Shown in pieces: positions 40,978-51,711 of a DNA stretch of 64,000 nt. The translations under genes and the position numbers were made by a program. The stretch lies in assembly GCF_001679045.1 (NCBI RefSeq), contig NZ_LYCK01000012.1:62001-126000 (forward strand). Reading direction: 5' to 3'. The notes beneath the pieces are model-generated. The model did not search any database. It was not told where the DNA came from and worked only from the letters and a program-made list of their open reading frames with translations. Each line of letters starts with the position of its first letter. Position 1 is the stretch's first letter. Source of the stretch: Haemophilus haemolyticus (lineage in GTDB: Bacteria; Pseudomonadota; Gammaproteobacteria; Enterobacterales; Pasteurellaceae).

Positions 40978-41574
40978 ATGGAATTTCTGATTGGATTTTT
41001 TACTGATTACGGCTATTGGGCTGTTCTTTTTGTTTTAATTATTTGTGGATTTGGTGTGCCGATTCCTGAAGATATTACCTTGGTTTCTGGTGGCGTCATT
41101 GCGGGGCTTTATCCAGAAAGCGTTAATTCACATTTGATGTTGCTAGTCAGTATGATTGGTGTACTTGCGGGTGATTCTAGTATGTATTGGCTTGGTCGTA
41201 TTTATGGCACAAAAATTTTACGTTTTCGTCCAATGCGTAAAATCGTGACGTTACAACGTTTAAGAATGGTGCGTGAAAAATTCAGCCAATATGGCAACCG
41301 TGTGTTATTTGTCGCACGTTTTTTACCCGGTTTGCGTGCCCCAATTTATATGGTCTCAGGCATTACTCGCCGTGTAAGTTACGCACGTTTTGTCTTAATT
41401 GATTTCTGTGCTGCCATTATTTCTGTGCCAATTTGGGTTTATTTAGGCGAACTTGGTGCAAAAAATTTAGACTGGTTACATGCTCAAATCCAAAAAGGTC
41501 AAATAGTGATTTATGTGCTTATCGCTTTACTTGCCCTATTCCTTTTCTGGAAATGGAAAAAATCGAAAAAATAA
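40978..41574 (+). CDS. DedA family membrane protein
   Basis: 198 residues with about five hydrophobic segments. It shows the DedA/SNARE-associated signature: GFGVPIPEDITLVSGG, and RFLPGLRAPIYMVSG with the conserved arginines. DedA proteins act in membrane homeostasis as undecaprenyl-phosphate or phospholipid flippases. Which E. coli paralogue it matches is not clear (YohD/YghB/YqjA groups). Ribosome site TAGGAAG. Confidence 0.88.
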   Translation: MEFLIGFFTDYGYWAVLFVLIICGFGVPIPEDITLVSGGVIAGLYPESVNSHLMLLVSMIGVLAGDSSMYWLGRIYGTKILRFRPMRKIVTLQRLRMVREKFSQYGNRVLFVARFLPGLRAPIYMVSGITRRVSYARFVLIDFCAAIISVPIWVYLGELGAKNLDWLHAQIQKGQIVIYVLIALLALFLFWKWKKSKK

Positions 41575-41591
41575 ACGAAGTCATCAACCAA

Positions 41592-41631
41592 AAGAGCGGT
41601 TAAAAAATTCTGTGTTTTTTTAACCGCTCTT
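41592..41631. terminator. Terminator between dedA and ribE with AAGAGCGGT arms
   Basis: AAGAGCGGTTAAAAAA (41592-41607) pairs perfectly with TTTTTTAACCGCTCTT (41616-41631), 8-base loop, between convergent genes. It has the layout of the uptake-signal terminators, but both arms carry AAGAGCGGT in place of AAGTGCGGT. Confidence 0.85.
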
Positions 41632-41645
41632 CTTATTTCAATAGG

Positions 41646-42260
41646 CTATAAATTTCTTGCTTTCAGATAATTTTCCACTGTATCCACAATGGCTTGTGTT
41701 TGAGGATCGATTTCGATATTCACAATATCGCCCACTTTACGTTGCCCCATTAAGGTTCGTTGCAAAGTTTCAGGGATTAAATTCACACAGAATTGCGTGC
41801 CTTTTACTTCGCCAATAGTCAGACTGATGCCATCTACCGCAACAAATCCTTTCGTTAAAATATATTTCATTAGATCTGCGCTTGGCAGCTCAAACCAAAT
41901 TTGTCGGTTATTTTCACTAGCGATAATATCTGAAATTTTTGCGGTGCAATAAATATGACCAGATAATAAATGTCCGCCAATTTCCGTTCCCATTTGCATA
42001 GCACGTTCGATATTCACATGATCGCCTACTTTCAATAAGCCTAGATTCGTAATTCTTAAGGTTTCTTGCATGAGATCAAAGCTAACTAGATCACCGTTGA
42101 CTTCAGTCACGGTTAAACATACACCATTATTTGCCACCGATGCGCCAATTTCTAGGTCTTTACGCATTTCAGGTGGTAATTTTACCACTTGTGTTCTAAA
42201 ATTAGCCTTTTCTGTAATTGAATGAATAGGCGCAGTGCCTTGTACAATTCCGGTAAACAT
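41646..42260 (-). CDS. ribE: Riboflavin synthase alpha chain
   Basis: 204 residues with two tandem lumazine-binding domains (about 1-97 and 98-190), each beginning with the family pattern ([19 protein letters not shown]). Converts two 6,7-dimethyl-8-ribityllumazine molecules to riboflavin. Called ribC or ribE in different species. Divergent from norM by about 40 bases. Confidence 0.96.
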   Translation of the reverse strand: MFTGIVQGTAPIHSITEKANFRTQVVKLPPEMRKDLEIGASVANNGVCLTVTEVNGDLVSFDLMQETLRITNLGLLKVGDHVNIERAMQMGTEIGGHLLSGHIYCTAKISDIIASENNRQIWFELPSADLMKYILTKGFVAVDGISLTIGEVKGTQFCVNLIPETLQRTLMGQRKVGDIVNIEIDPQTQAIVDTVENYLKARNL

Positions 42261-42302
42261 ATTTTCTCCTTTTCTAAAAATTTTTCTTAGTATATCAAAT
42301 TT

Positions 42303-43697
42303 ATGAATTTTCGTCTTTTATCCCAATATCACGCTGATATTAAAAAATTAATTAAAATCTCTTTACCCATTTTGTTAGCGCAAATCGCACAAAACTCAAT
42401 GGGATTAGCGGATACCATTATGGCTGGTCGAGTGAGTTCCACTGATATGGCTGCCATTTCTGTTGGCGCATCTATTTGGATGCCATTAGTGCTTTTCGGT
42501 CAAGGCTTATTATTAGCGCTGCCTCCGACCATTTCTTATTTAAACGGTTCAGGCCAACGCCATCGCATTGCCCATCAAGTTCGCCAAGGCATTTGGCTTG
42601 TGTTAGGCGTGAGTATTCCTTTAGGTTTGCTGATTTATTTCTGTGAAATTCCGCTGCAATATATGCAAATGGAAAGCAAAATGTCAGATTTAGCACGCGA
42701 TTATTTACACGCCATGTTGTGGGGATTACCTGCTTATTTAATGCTGATTAATTTTCGTTGTTTAAATGATGGGATTGCCAAAACCAAGCCTGCAATGGTC
42801 ATTACCTTCTTAGGTTTACTGCTGAATATTCCGCTTAATTACATTTTTATTTATGGAAAATTTGGTATGCCTGCTTTTGGTGCGGTGGGCTGTGGTATTG
42901 CGACAGCCATTGTGAACTGGGCAATGTGCTTAATGATGATGTTCTATTCCTACACGAATGCTCAAGAACGTTCGCTAAAAGTATTTAGCCAATTAATTGA
43001 AATGCCGAATCCCAAAACGCTTAAAAAACTACTTCGTTTAGGCTTACCCATTGCTATTGCACTTTGTTGTGAAGTGGCATTATTTGCCCTCACTTCGTTA
43101 ATGCTTTCTCCGCTGGGTGCAACTATTGTTGCGAGCCATCAAATTACATTGAATACTAGCTCTTTCATTTTTATGTTCCCCCTGTCAATTGGTATGGCAA
43201 CAACGATTTTAGTCGGACAAGCATTAGGCACTGGCTCACCACAAAATGCGAAAAAAATGGGCTATGCCGCATTATTATTAGGGCTAACGGTGACAATCAT
43301 TACCGCATTAATTACGATTTTCTTCCGTTATGAAATTGCCTCTATTTTCGTAACCGATGAAATTGTCATCGACATGGCGGCAAATTTATTATTATTTGCC
43401 GCACTTTATCAATTCTCAGATACTATTCAAATGGTGGTTGGCGGCATTTTACGGGGCTATAAAGATACCAAAGTCATTTTATATATTACCCTTTTCTCTT
43501 ATTGGGTAATTGGGGTGCCACTTGGTTATACGCTCGGTCGTACAGATTGGCTTGTGCCGCACATTGATGCGAAAGGTTTCTGGATTGCCTTTGTGGTCTC
43601 ACTCACTTTCGCGGCAATCTTACTTTCTTTGAGAATGAAAAAAATGCAAGCCATGAGCGATAACGCCATTTTACAACGTTTAGAAAAACTCAAATAA
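42303..43697 (+). CDS. norM: MATE multidrug efflux pump (NorM/HmrM)
   Basis: 464 residues, twelve hydrophobic segments, in two MatE halves (about 15-180 and 245-410). Conserved [17 protein letters not shown] near the start. H. influenzae HmrM is a Na+-coupled MATE exporter of cationic drugs, and this is the corresponding gene. sfsA follows after 8 bases, so the two are probably one transcript. Confidence 0.94.
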   Translation: MNFRLLSQYHADIKKLIKISLPILLAQIAQNSMGLADTIMAGRVSSTDMAAISVGASIWMPLVLFGQGLLLALPPTISYLNGSGQRHRIAHQVRQGIWLVLGVSIPLGLLIYFCEIPLQYMQMESKMSDLARDYLHAMLWGLPAYLMLINFRCLNDGIAKTKPAMVITFLGLLLNIPLNYIFIYGKFGMPAFGAVGCGIATAIVNWAMCLMMMFYSYTNAQERSLKVFSQLIEMPNPKTLKKLLRLGLPIAIALCCEVALFALTSLMLSPLGATIVASHQITLNTSSFIFMFPLSIGMATTILVGQALGTGSPQNAKKMGYAALLLGLTVTIITALITIFFRYEIASIFVTDEIVIDMAANLLLFAALYQFSDTIQMVVGGILRGYKDTKVILYITLFSYWVIGVPLGYTLGRTDWLVPHIDAKGFWIAFVVSLTFAAILLSLRMKKMQAMSDNAILQRLEKLK

Positions 43698-43705
43698 GGA
43701 ACTTT

Positions 43706-44422
43706 ATGCAACTTCCAGCTTTACAATCGGCAAAATTAATTCGTCGTTACAAACGCTTTCTTGCGGATATTGAACTGCCAACTGGTGATATTATGACAAT
43801 CCATTGCGCAAATACAGGTGCGATGACTGGCTGCGGTGAAAAAGGTGACACAATTTGGTATTCACATTCTGATAGCCAAACCCGCAAATATCCCCATTCT
43901 TGGGAACTCACACAACTTGCAAATGGACAACTTTGCTGTATCAATACGCATCGTTCTAATCAGCTTGTCTTTGAAGCACTGCAAAATAAGCACATCAAAG
44001 AATTGGCAATGTATGATGAAATTTATCCTGAAGTGAAATACGGCGAAGAAAATAGCCGAATTGACTTCTTACTAAAAGGTGAAGGCTTACCCGATTGTTA
44101 TGTGGAAGTGAAATCCATCACCTTAGTGAAAGGAAATTTAGGAATGTTCCCCGATGCAGTGACTACGCGTGGGCAAAAACATGTCCGTGAATTACTCGCA
44201 ATGAAAAAACAAGGTCATCGCGCAGTGGTACTATTTGCTGGGTTACATAATGGTTTTGATCGTTGCAAAATCGCAGAATATATCGATCCTGAATATGATC
44301 GCTTATTAAAAGAAGCAATAGAACAAGGCGTTGAAGCCTATGCTTATGCGGGACAATTTGAAATTTCTAATGGAATTCCTACCGCACTTTCCTTAACAGA
44401 ATCGGTGCCTTATATAAAATAA
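43706..44422 (+). CDS. sfsA: SfsA family DNA-binding protein / nuclease fold
   Basis: 238 residues. Family signatures: N-terminal OB-like segment ([25 protein letters not shown]) and a C-terminal PD-(D/E)xK-like core (SRIDFLL ... [10 protein letters not shown]). E. coli SfsA was named for stimulation of sugar fermentation; its biochemical role is uncertain. Shares a transcript with norM on spacing grounds. Confidence 0.94.
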   Translation: MQLPALQSAKLIRRYKRFLADIELPTGDIMTIHCANTGAMTGCGEKGDTIWYSHSDSQTRKYPHSWELTQLANGQLCCINTHRSNQLVFEALQNKHIKELAMYDEIYPEVKYGEENSRIDFLLKGEGLPDCYVEVKSITLVKGNLGMFPDAVTTRGQKHVRELLAMKKQGHRAVVLFAGLHNGFDRCKIAEYIDPEYDRLLKEAIEQGVEAYAYAGQFEISNGIPTALSLTESVPYIK

Positions 44423-44430
44423 TATTTTTT

Positions 44431-44446
44431 GAGAATTATTTTCATT
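44431..44446. promoter_or_regulatory. Upstream Fur-like box
   Basis: GAGAATTATTTTCATT resembles one and a half GATAAT hexamers of a Fur site and sits just upstream of the -35 of the sRNA promoter. Together with the site at 44467-44479 it would form a tandem Fur operator. Confidence 0.5.
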
Positions 44447-44452
44447 TAGTTG

Positions 44453-44481
44453 TTGACAAAGTTATTGATAACAATTATCAT
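44453..44481 (+). promoter_or_regulatory. Fur-regulated promoter of the sRNA
   Basis: A consensus-quality promoter: TTGACA (44453-44458), 17-base spacer, TATCAT (44476-44481). The Fur box GATAA-caa-TTATC (44467-44479) covers the spacer and -10, so iron-loaded Fur would block it. Confidence 0.75.
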
Positions 44482-44487
44482 CTAACC

Positions 44488-44557
44488 ATTCCAACAACAA
44501 TATTAGATAATCACTCCAACATTCCCGCCTATTTCCCCACAAATAGGCGTTTTTTTT
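44488..44557 (+). ncRNA. hrrF: Iron-repressed small RNA (probably HrrF)
   Basis: About 70 bases from the predicted start (A at 44488) to a perfect intrinsic terminator (CGCCTATTT/AAATAGGCG, 6-base loop, eight T). The promoter carries a Fur box and no ORF lies between. A Fur-repressed sRNA named HrrF is known in nontypeable H. influenzae; the size and control fit, but I cannot confirm identity by comparison. Expected role: post-transcriptional sparing of iron when iron is scarce, as RyhB in E. coli. The terminator also isolates tyrS. Confidence 0.7.
44526..44557 (+). terminator. sRNA terminator
   Basis: CGCCTATTT (44526-44534) and AAATAGGCG (44541-44549), then TTTTTTTT (44550-44557). Confidence 0.9.
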
Positions 44558-44620
44558 ATTCACAAATCTCCAAGAATCCCTATAATAAAACCTTTCAAAA
44601 AACATAATTAGGAAATAATA

Positions 44621-45808
44621 ATGACTGACATTAATACCGTTCTCGCGGAACTAAAGCGCGGTACTGATGAAATCCTTTCAGAAGCGGATTTAATCGAAAA
44701 ACTGAAAGAAAATCGCCCATTAAAAGTAAAGCTAGGCGCCGATCCAACCGCACCAGATATTCATTTAGGGCATACCGTTGTATTAAACAAACTGCGTCAA
44801 TTTCAACAACTCGGTCATGAAGTCTATTTCTTAATTGGTGATTTCACTGGAATGGTGGGCGATCCATCGGGTAAAAATGCCACGCGACCTCCACTCAGCC
44901 GAGAAGATGTATTGCGCAATGCTGAAACCTATAAAGAGCAAATTTATAAAATTCTCGATCCACAAAAAACCAAAATCGTCTTCAACTCTGAATGGTTAAG
45001 TAAACTTGGTACAGAAGGTATGATTCGTCTTGCAAGCAACTACACCGTTGCGCGTATGCTTGAACGTGACGACTTCAAAAAACGCTTTGGAAATAACCAA
45101 CCTATCGCAATCCACGAATTTATTTACCCATTATTACAAGGCTATGATTCCGTTGCATTAGATGCAGATGTAGAACTAGGTGGTACAGACCAAAAATTCA
45201 ACTTACTTGTTGGTCGTGAATTACAAAAATCAGCAGGCAAAAAACCACAGGTTGCGATTACCCTCCCATTACTCGTTGGCTTAGACGGCGAGAAAAAAAT
45301 GTCCAAATCACTTGGTAACTATATCGGTGTAACGGAAGCACCAAGCGATATGTTCGGTAAAGTGATGTCAATTTCTGATGAACTCATGTGGGATTGGTAT
45401 AACCTTCTTTCATTCCGTCCATTAAGCGAAATTGCACAATTAAAATCGGAAGTAGAAAACGGCAAAAATCCACGTGATGTAAAAATCTTACTGGCAAAAG
45501 AATTAATTACACGTTTCCACAATGAAGAGGCTGCAAATGCAGCAGAACAGGAATTTATTAATCGTTTCCAAAAAGGCGCAATACCTGATGAAATGCCTGA
45601 ATTTACGTTTTCTGGTGAAATTGGTTTAGCCACCTTATTAAAAGAAGCGGGTCTTGTGCCTTCGACTTCAGAAGCAATTCGCTCTGCTCAACAAGGCGGT
45701 GTAAAAATCAATGGTGAAAAAGTCGATAACGTAAAAGACAATGCACCGAAAGGTACAAATGTTTACCAAGTGGGTAAACGAAAATTTGCGCGTGTAACGG
45801 TTGAATAA
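44621..45808 (+). CDS. tyrS: Tyrosyl-tRNA synthetase
   Basis: 395 residues. Class I synthetase: HIGH motif as HLGH (48-51), KMSKS at 226-230, C-terminal S4 RNA-binding domain (about 330-395, [11 protein letters not shown]). Belongs to the TyrS type lacking the longer E. coli-type insertions. Ends at a 16-pair inverted uptake-signal terminator. Confidence 0.97.
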   Translation: MTDINTVLAELKRGTDEILSEADLIEKLKENRPLKVKLGADPTAPDIHLGHTVVLNKLRQFQQLGHEVYFLIGDFTGMVGDPSGKNATRPPLSREDVLRNAETYKEQIYKILDPQKTKIVFNSEWLSKLGTEGMIRLASNYTVARMLERDDFKKRFGNNQPIAIHEFIYPLLQGYDSVALDADVELGGTDQKFNLLVGRELQKSAGKKPQVAITLPLLVGLDGEKKMSKSLGNYIGVTEAPSDMFGKVMSISDELMWDWYNLLSFRPLSEIAQLKSEVENGKNPRDVKILLAKELITRFHNEEAANAAEQEFINRFQKGAIPDEMPEFTFSGEIGLATLLKEAGLVPSTSEAIRSAQQGGVKINGEKVDNVKDNAPKGTNVYQVGKRKFARVTVE

Positions 45809-45835
45809 AGTAGATACAGCTAAATAAAGTAAATA

Positions 45836-45880
45836 AAAAAATACCGCACTTAGATAAACAATCAAAGTGCGGTATTTTTT
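45836..45880. terminator. Bidirectional terminator between tyrS and prs
   Basis: A 16-pair perfect stem: six A then TACCGCACTT (45836-45851) against AAGTGCGGTA then six T (45865-45880), 13-base loop. Both arms contain the uptake signal core, and A/T tails serve both strands. Confidence 0.88.
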
Positions 45881-45894
45881 ATTGAAATTTTAAT

Positions 45895-46842
45895 TTAGTT
45901 AAACATCGCAGAAATAGACTCTTCGTTGCTAATGCGACGAATGGCTTCTGCTAGCATAGAAGAAAGCGTAAGCACGCGAACTTTACCGATAGCTTTCATT
46001 TCTTCTGATAATGGAATGGTGTCAGTAACAACAATCTCATCGATGGCATCGCTGGCTAAGTTTTTGGCTGCAGCGCCAGAGAAAACTGCGTGAGTTGCAT
46101 AAGCAAAAACACGTTTTGCACCACGTTCTTTTAATGCTTCTGCCGCTTTACAAAGCGTACCGCCAGTATCAATCATATCATCTACTAAAATACAATCACG
46201 ATCTGCAACATCACCGATAATATGCATCACTTGTGCTACGTTTGCACGAGGGCGACGTTTGTCAATAATGGCCATATCTGTATCATTTAATAATTTCGCT
46301 ACAGCACGAGCACGTACAACGCCGCCAATATCTGGAGAAACAACAATAGGGTTGTCAAGATCAGATTTTTTCAAAATATCGTGAATTAAAACCGGAGAAC
46401 CAAACACGTTGTCCACTGGAACATCAAAGAAACCTTGAATTTGTTCTGCGTGTAGGTCGCAAGTTAATACGCGGTCAATACCAACAGTTGAAAGTAAATC
46501 TGCCACAACTTTAGCGGTAATTGGCACACGAGCAGAACGAACACGACGATCTTGGCGAGCATAGCCGAAATAAGGAATCACGGCAGTAATACGACCAGCA
46601 GATGCTCGACGTAATGCATCTACCATCACAATCAATTCCATCAAGTTATCATTGGTTGGTGCACAAGTTGATTGGATGATAAATACATCCGCACCACGCA
46701 CATTTTCATTGATTTGAACTTGGATTTCACCATCGCTGAAACGTGCGACCGTCGCATCGCCTAGTGAAATATATAAACGTTCAGAAATACGTTTTGCAAG
46801 TTCAGGTGTTGCATTACCCGCGAAGAGTTTAATGTCAGGCAT
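45895..46842 (-). CDS. prs: Ribose-phosphate pyrophosphokinase (PRPP synthetase)
   Basis: 315 residues, as in E. coli. Makes PRPP for purine, pyrimidine, NAD, His and Trp synthesis. The PRPP loop [10 protein letters not shown] and the [13 protein letters not shown] segment are intact. It starts one base after the ispE stop, the conserved lolB-ispE-prs arrangement. Confidence 0.98.
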   Translation of the reverse strand: MPDIKLFAGNATPELAKRISERLYISLGDATVARFSDGEIQVQINENVRGADVFIIQSTCAPTNDNLMELIVMVDALRRASAGRITAVIPYFGYARQDRRVRSARVPITAKVVADLLSTVGIDRVLTCDLHAEQIQGFFDVPVDNVFGSPVLIHDILKKSDLDNPIVVSPDIGGVVRARAVAKLLNDTDMAIIDKRRPRANVAQVMHIIGDVADRDCILVDDMIDTGGTLCKAAEALKERGAKRVFAYATHAVFSGAAAKNLASDAIDEIVVTDTIPLSEEMKAIGKVRVLTLSSMLAEAIRRISNEESISAMFN

Positions 46843-46843
46843 T

Positions 46844-47797
46844 TTATAAAACCTCAGGTTTAGATTGTCGATGAGTGTAAGTTGATGATAGCTGCTTCAA
46901 CATTGCGTGCAAGGGAGAAACATTGAGTCCTTTCGCAACAAAGCCAAAAAATGTTTCTGGTTTTTGTCTAAATACCGCTTGTGCTTCTGCTTCATTATCA
47001 AATTCAGCAAAAACACATGCTCCCGTTCCTGTTAATCTTGCCGGCGCATATTGTAGCAACCAGTTTAGCGCTTTTTCAACGTTTGAATAATGATTTATCA
47101 CAACTTTTTCGCAATCGTTTACATAAGATTCACTCAAAAGTTGTTCTAGGGATTTTTTCGGTGTATTACGTGGTAAATTTGGATCTTGAAATATCACAGC
47201 CGTCGATATTGAATCATCGGGTTTTAATACAACAAACCATTTTTCGGCAGGCTCACAATAAGTGATTTTTTCCCCGACACCTTCAGCAAAAGCAGCGTGC
47301 CCATGTACAAATATTGGTACATCAGCGCCTAGTGTTAATCCTAATTTTGCCAGTTCATCAATGGATAAATTGGCTTGCCATAAATAATTTAACGCGACTA
47401 ATGCGGTTGCTGCATTGGATGAACCACCACCGACACCGCCTCCCATTGGAAGAATTTTATCTAAATGAATATTTGCACCCAATTGAATATTGGCTTTTTC
47501 TTGTAAAAGTTTTGCAGCCCGATAAATTAGATTATCTTCCGTTTTTAGATTTGGAATTTCTGGGGTTAAAACAATTTGATTATCTTCTTCACGGATACTA
47601 ATTTCTAACCAATCGCCAAAATCTAAAAATTGGAAAAGTGTTTGTAATTCATGATAGCTGTTCGGCAATTTTCCGTTGATATAAAGAAATAAATTCAGTT
47701 TGGCTGGGCTAGGGAAACGCAATGGCTTCCCATTTGATTGTGTTGTATTTTGAGAAAGTGCGGTAGAAAATTGATGTGATTTCATTAATGTATTCAT
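46844..47797 (-). CDS. ispE: 4-diphosphocytidyl-2-C-methyl-D-erythritol kinase
   Basis: 317 residues from the ATG at 47797, which overlaps the lolB stop (TAATG); an in-frame ATG at 47785 would give 313 residues and is an equally reasonable start. GHMP kinase: [11 protein letters not shown] near the N-terminus and the ATP loop [17 protein letters not shown]. Fourth step of the MEP isoprenoid pathway. It carries an N-terminal extension of about 25-30 residues relative to E. coli IspE, which includes an in-frame uptake signal. Confidence 0.95.
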   Translation of the reverse strand: MNTLMKSHQFSTALSQNTTQSNGKPLRFPSPAKLNLFLYINGKLPNSYHELQTLFQFLDFGDWLEISIREEDNQIVLTPEIPNLKTEDNLIYRAAKLLQEKANIQLGANIHLDKILPMGGGVGGGSSNAATALVALNYLWQANLSIDELAKLGLTLGADVPIFVHGHAAFAEGVGEKITYCEPAEKWFVVLKPDDSISTAVIFQDPNLPRNTPKKSLEQLLSESYVNDCEKVVINHYSNVEKALNWLLQYAPARLTGTGACVFAEFDNEAEAQAVFRQKPETFFGFVAKGLNVSPLHAMLKQLSSTYTHRQSKPEVL

Positions 47798-48429
47798 TAG
47801 TAAATCCACTCATCCACGCGAATTTTTAGAGTTTGTTTCGTGCTGTCATTTTTTAGCAGAATATTTTCAGGCATCGAATTATTTGAGTGATAAGTGAGAT
47901 AATCTGCCGTCCATTGAGAACCATCCACATGATAAGTAAATGCGCCAAGTAAATGGTTGGTACCGACTTGATAATCCGCATTCATTGCCGGTTGGCCTTT
48001 CAACCAATAAGCTAAATGTTCTAATGGCACATCCATTCCAATGATCTCTTGTAATAGTAGTTTCGCATTGGCTGCAGATTGTTGATTACCGTTGTTATCG
48101 GAAATTGTCATCCCACTTTGATGCATTTGAATCAACAGGGTAGATTTACTGATCAAAGAATAGAGTTTAAGCGTATAAGATTTCGGATTTTGGTATTGCC
48201 ATTCAAAGCGGCTAGAAAAACGTTCTGTAGGACTGATATAACCAATTTGTCCTTTAGCTTGATAGGATTGAATTTTTTGAATCTTTTGTAAATGCTGTTG
48301 CCATGTGGCGTCGGTTTTATCGATATATTGCACGTTAACTGGACGTTCAGCATCCATCGTACAGGCTGTAAGTATGCTGGTTACAAAAAGTGCGGTGAGA
48401 AATTTAAACGTTTTCATATTATTCATCAA
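47797..48429 (-). CDS. lolB: Outer-membrane lipoprotein receptor LolB
   Basis: 210 residues. Lipoprotein signal ending LTAC. The mature part has the LolB beta-fold ([20 protein letters not shown]). Receives lipoproteins from LolA and inserts them in the outer membrane; its partner lolA is in this window at 58.8 kb. An uptake signal core (AAGTGCGGT) lies within its N-terminal coding region. Confidence 0.95.
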   Translation of the reverse strand: MMNNMKTFKFLTALFVTSILTACTMDAERPVNVQYIDKTDATWQQHLQKIQKIQSYQAKGQIGYISPTERFSSRFEWQYQNPKSYTLKLYSLISKSTLLIQMHQSGMTISDNNGNQQSAANAKLLLQEIIGMDVPLEHLAYWLKGQPAMNADYQVGTNHLLGAFTYHVDGSQWTADYLTYHSNNSMPENILLKNDSTKQTLKIRVDEWIY

Positions 48430-48488
48430 GTTAATAAGCTCGCGTATTTTAAGGATTTAGTTTAATTGAGTAAAGTTACTTTTATTTG

Positions 48489-49739
48489 TTAATTTTTTGG
48501 GTAATTAACTTTTGTTTGTTTAACCGCTAAGATTCTTCGTTTCGTCAATTCATTTCTGATTTCTTGTTTCTCAAATCCATCTGCAATAACTTGCTGTACA
48601 TCTACTTCATTTGCCGCATGTAATAATTGATTGATGTAATCTATTTGTGGATAGTCTTTATTTTCAAAGCCTGTTCTACCTCGAGTATCAGCAAGACATA
48701 TTTGTAGAAATTCTTGAAAGCGTTGTGGTTTTCTCCACACATCAAAACGATTAAACAGCGTTATGACGGTTTCAGCTCGAAGCTCAAAGGATTTGTGAAT
48801 ATGCGTGTGAAATTCACAAGTCAGTTCTGCAAGTTCTTGAAAATAACTAGGGACCTTCAAGCGTTTGCACAATGATCTAGTCGGTTTTATGCCAGCTTGT
48901 TCATGCCCATAATGATGAGGAAGAATATTTTGAGGTGTAAGAGCCTTGCCAAGATCATGACAAATTGCGGCAAAACGGACCGCACTTTTATTTAGGATAG
49001 GGTTATTTTCAGTCAAATTAACCGCTTGTTTTAATACCAGCATGGTATGAATAAAACTATCCACTTCTGGATGATGTTTTACTGGATTTGGTACGCCATA
49101 AAGGGCATCGATTTCAGGAAATAAAACTCTTAATGCACCTGTTTTATGTAAGGTTTCAAAATAAATTTCAGGATTTTTTTCGTTTAAGGCTTTTTCTGTT
49201 TCTAGCCAAACGCGTTCCGCTGTGAGATGTTGTAATTCTCCCGATTGGGCAAGTTCCGCCATTAGGGATAGCGTTTCCGAGGCAATTTTAAAACCGAGTG
49301 AATGATAACGGGCTGCAAAGCGTGCTACGCGTAATACTCGTAAAGGGTCTTCTGAAAAAGCAGGAGAAATATGGCGTAAAATTCGATTTTCTAAATCTTG
49401 TTTTCCGCCATAAGGATCAATAATTTCACCGTCTTCACTTTGAGCCATCGCGTTAATAGTGAGATCTCGTCGAATTAAATCTTGTTCTAATGTAATTGTT
49501 GGGGAGAAATCACAAATAAAGCCAGTGTAACCTACGCTAGATTTACGTTCTGTTCGGGCAAGCGCATATTCTTCTTTTGTTTTAGGATTGAGAAAAACCG
49601 GAAAATCTTTGCCTACTTGTTGATAACCGAGGGAGAGTAGCGTAGCAGGGTCTGCGCCTACCACAATCCAATCACGATCTTTTACCGGTAAACCTAATAA
49701 TTGATCGCGAACAGCTCCACCAACCAAATAAACTTTCAT
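48489..49739 (-). CDS. cca: Multifunctional CCA tRNA nucleotidyltransferase
   Basis: 416 residues. N-terminal nucleotidyltransferase motif ([13 protein letters not shown], then DRDWIVVG), the ERKSSVGY segment, and a C-terminal HD phosphohydrolase domain ([10 protein letters not shown]), the E. coli-type class II enzyme that adds or repairs the 3' CCA. Begins 6 bases after the SH3-domain gene, the same pairing as ygiM-cca in E. coli. Confidence 0.97.
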   Translation of the reverse strand: MKVYLVGGAVRDQLLGLPVKDRDWIVVGADPATLLSLGYQQVGKDFPVFLNPKTKEEYALARTERKSSVGYTGFICDFSPTITLEQDLIRRDLTINAMAQSEDGEIIDPYGGKQDLENRILRHISPAFSEDPLRVLRVARFAARYHSLGFKIASETLSLMAELAQSGELQHLTAERVWLETEKALNEKNPEIYFETLHKTGALRVLFPEIDALYGVPNPVKHHPEVDSFIHTMLVLKQAVNLTENNPILNKSAVRFAAICHDLGKALTPQNILPHHYGHEQAGIKPTRSLCKRLKVPSYFQELAELTCEFHTHIHKSFELRAETVITLFNRFDVWRKPQRFQEFLQICLADTRGRTGFENKDYPQIDYINQLLHAANEVDVQQVIADGFEKQEIRNELTKRRILAVKQTKVNYPKN

Positions 49740-49745
49740 TCGTGA

Positions 49746-50357
49746 TTATGCCCAGCCATCACGACGGCGACGTTTTGGTAATACATAAGGAATAAGCAAG
49801 CCGAAGAGTAAGCCTACGCCCAATACTGAACCGCCATAAATAAACCATTGAATCGCAATTTCTCGTTTACCTGCATCAAGCATCGCTTCTAAATCACGAT
49901 TTTTATTTTTGGTCATTTCAAGTTCACGTTTCAATTGTGAATTTTGTTCTAAAAGATCCGCACTTTGTTGCTCGGCTTGTTTGGTTCGACGTTGCATTTC
50001 TACGGTACGTTGTTGCCAATCGCCATCTAAACGACTAAGTTTTAAGGTTAATTCTTGAACTTGAGCTTTTAATTTTGGATTTTCTTCTTTACTACTTGGC
50101 GTGCTGCTTAAGTCTGAATTTAAAATCCAAGCTTCACGATTTTTATTGTCTCGAATTAGCGTGTATTTTCCTTGTCGATCTAATATATTCACCGCTTCAC
50201 CCGCTTGAATTGAACCTGCAATTTTAAATTGTTCACCGGCACCGCGGCGTAAAAACGTACTGAGATTTTCAGTAACATATTGCGTTTCTGCATGAGCAGT
50301 TGCAATACCTGTACCAAGTAAAGCGCAAGATAAAAGTGTATTGTAGATTTTTTTCAT
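49746..50357 (-). CDS. SH3-domain membrane protein (YgiM/TIGR04211 family)
   Basis: 203 residues. Cleavable signal peptide (ending AHA), bacterial SH3 domain (about 25-90), coiled coil (about 95-165), a C-terminal membrane helix (about 172-192) and a basic tail (PKRRRRDG). The architecture equals E. coli YgiM and the position beside cca is conserved. The role is thought to concern the cell envelope but is not defined. Confidence 0.9.
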   Translation of the reverse strand: MKKIYNTLLSCALLGTGIATAHAETQYVTENLSTFLRRGAGEQFKIAGSIQAGEAVNILDRQGKYTLIRDNKNREAWILNSDLSSTPSSKEENPKLKAQVQELTLKLSRLDGDWQQRTVEMQRRTKQAEQQSADLLEQNSQLKRELEMTKNKNRDLEAMLDAGKREIAIQWFIYGGSVLGVGLLFGLLIPYVLPKRRRRDGWA

Positions 50358-50383
50358 GCTTTCTCCTTAAAAATAAAAACAAC

Positions 50384-50412
50384 AAAAGTGCGGCTGAATA
50401 AACCGCACTTTT
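50384..50412 (-). terminator. pit terminator
   Basis: AAAAGTGCGG (50384-50393) pairs with CCGCACTTTT (50403-50412), just beyond the pit stop on the minus strand. Confidence 0.7.
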
Positions 50413-50424
50413 TGTTGCAATAAA

Positions 50425-51687
50425 TTAATTAAACACCGCACGCAGTAAATAGAAGATAATAATTGCGAAGAATGCGCCGGCTGGTAAAGTGATTATCCAA
50501 GAACTAATGATGTTTCGGATAACCGTTAAATTAAGTGCCGCAATACCGCGAGCAAAACCGATACCTAAAATTGCTCCAACAAGTGTTTGTGTTGTTGAGA
50601 TCGGCAAGCCTGTACCTGATGCAACTACAACGGTCATCGCAGTAGCAAATTGAGCGGCAAAGCCACGGCTTGGGGTTAAATCTGTGATCCCAGATCCAAC
50701 AGTCGCCATTACTTTTTGCCCCATAGTAATTAAGCCCACAGCAATACCTAATGCACCTAATGGTAAAATCCACCAAGTTAAGGCTCCGCCTGAAACAATT
50801 TTACCGCCTTGTTCAACGATAGACACAACTGCTGAAAGTGGACCAATTGCATTGGCTACATCATTTGAACCATGAGCAAAAGCCATCGCACAGGCTGTTA
50901 ATAACATTAAAATGCTAAATACTTTTTCTACCGCACCAAAAGTCCCTTTGCTTGCAGATTGGGTGAATGTTTTGCTTTTAAAATAGAAGTGGAAAAACAG
51001 CATGCCTACAAGGCTAATGATAAGAGAAATGACCAAAGTTTCTTTATTGGAAAGATTTAAACCAACATGTTTTAAACCTTTTGTCATGGTTACGATACAC
51101 AGAACAAATACGGTTATCCCCATGTAGTAAGGACCATATTTTTGTGCATTTTTTAGTGGATGTTCGGTATCAAAAATAAGTTTTTGCGTACTTGCAAAGA
51201 TTGCATAGGCGAGAATACCTGCAATGACAGGCGTGATGAACCAGCTACCAACGATGCTACCAATATTTGACCAATCTACTGCGCCAGGGCCAATTGTAAT
51301 GCACGCAAACCCAATAATTGCACCTATGATAGTGTGAGTACCTGAAACCGGCCAGCCCATTTTCGTTGCGATAAATAACCAAGCGCCAGATGCAAATAAA
51401 GCAGAAAGCATACCCAGTGCCAAAATATCGGGCGTATCCACAAATTGCATTGGATCGATTACGCCACTTTTAATGGTTTCTGTTACTTCACCACCGGCTA
51501 GATATGCGCCAGCAGATTCAAAAATTAACGCGATAATAATTGCTTGTTTGGCTGTTACAGTACCAGATCCTACAGATGTACCCATTGAGTTTGAAACATC
51601 ATTGGCTCCGATACCGAAAGCCATAAAAAAGCCGAAGGCTGCTGTAATCCACACCAACCACGAACCATATTGACTAATAACTTCCAT
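50425..51687 (-). CDS. pit: Inorganic phosphate transporter (Pit family)
   Basis: 420 residues with about ten membrane segments in two homologous halves. The signature GANDVSNSMGTSVGSG (N-half) and GSNDVANAIGPLS (C-half) are the two PHO4 repeats. Phosphate/cation symporter. It follows the DUF47 gene by 24 bases, a widely conserved accessory pairing. Confidence 0.95.
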   Translation of the reverse strand: MEVISQYGSWLVWITAAFGFFMAFGIGANDVSNSMGTSVGSGTVTAKQAIIIALIFESAGAYLAGGEVTETIKSGVIDPMQFVDTPDILALGMLSALFASGAWLFIATKMGWPVSGTHTIIGAIIGFACITIGPGAVDWSNIGSIVGSWFITPVIAGILAYAIFASTQKLIFDTEHPLKNAQKYGPYYMGITVFVLCIVTMTKGLKHVGLNLSNKETLVISLIISLVGMLFFHFYFKSKTFTQSASKGTFGAVEKVFSILMLLTACAMAFAHGSNDVANAIGPLSAVVSIVEQGGKIVSGGALTWWILPLGALGIAVGLITMGQKVMATVGSGITDLTPSRGFAAQFATAMTVVVASGTGLPISTTQTLVGAILGIGFARGIAALNLTVIRNIISSWIITLPAGAFFAIIIFYLLRAVFN

Positions 51688-51711
51688 AGTTAATTTCCTA
51701 TGTTTTGTTGA

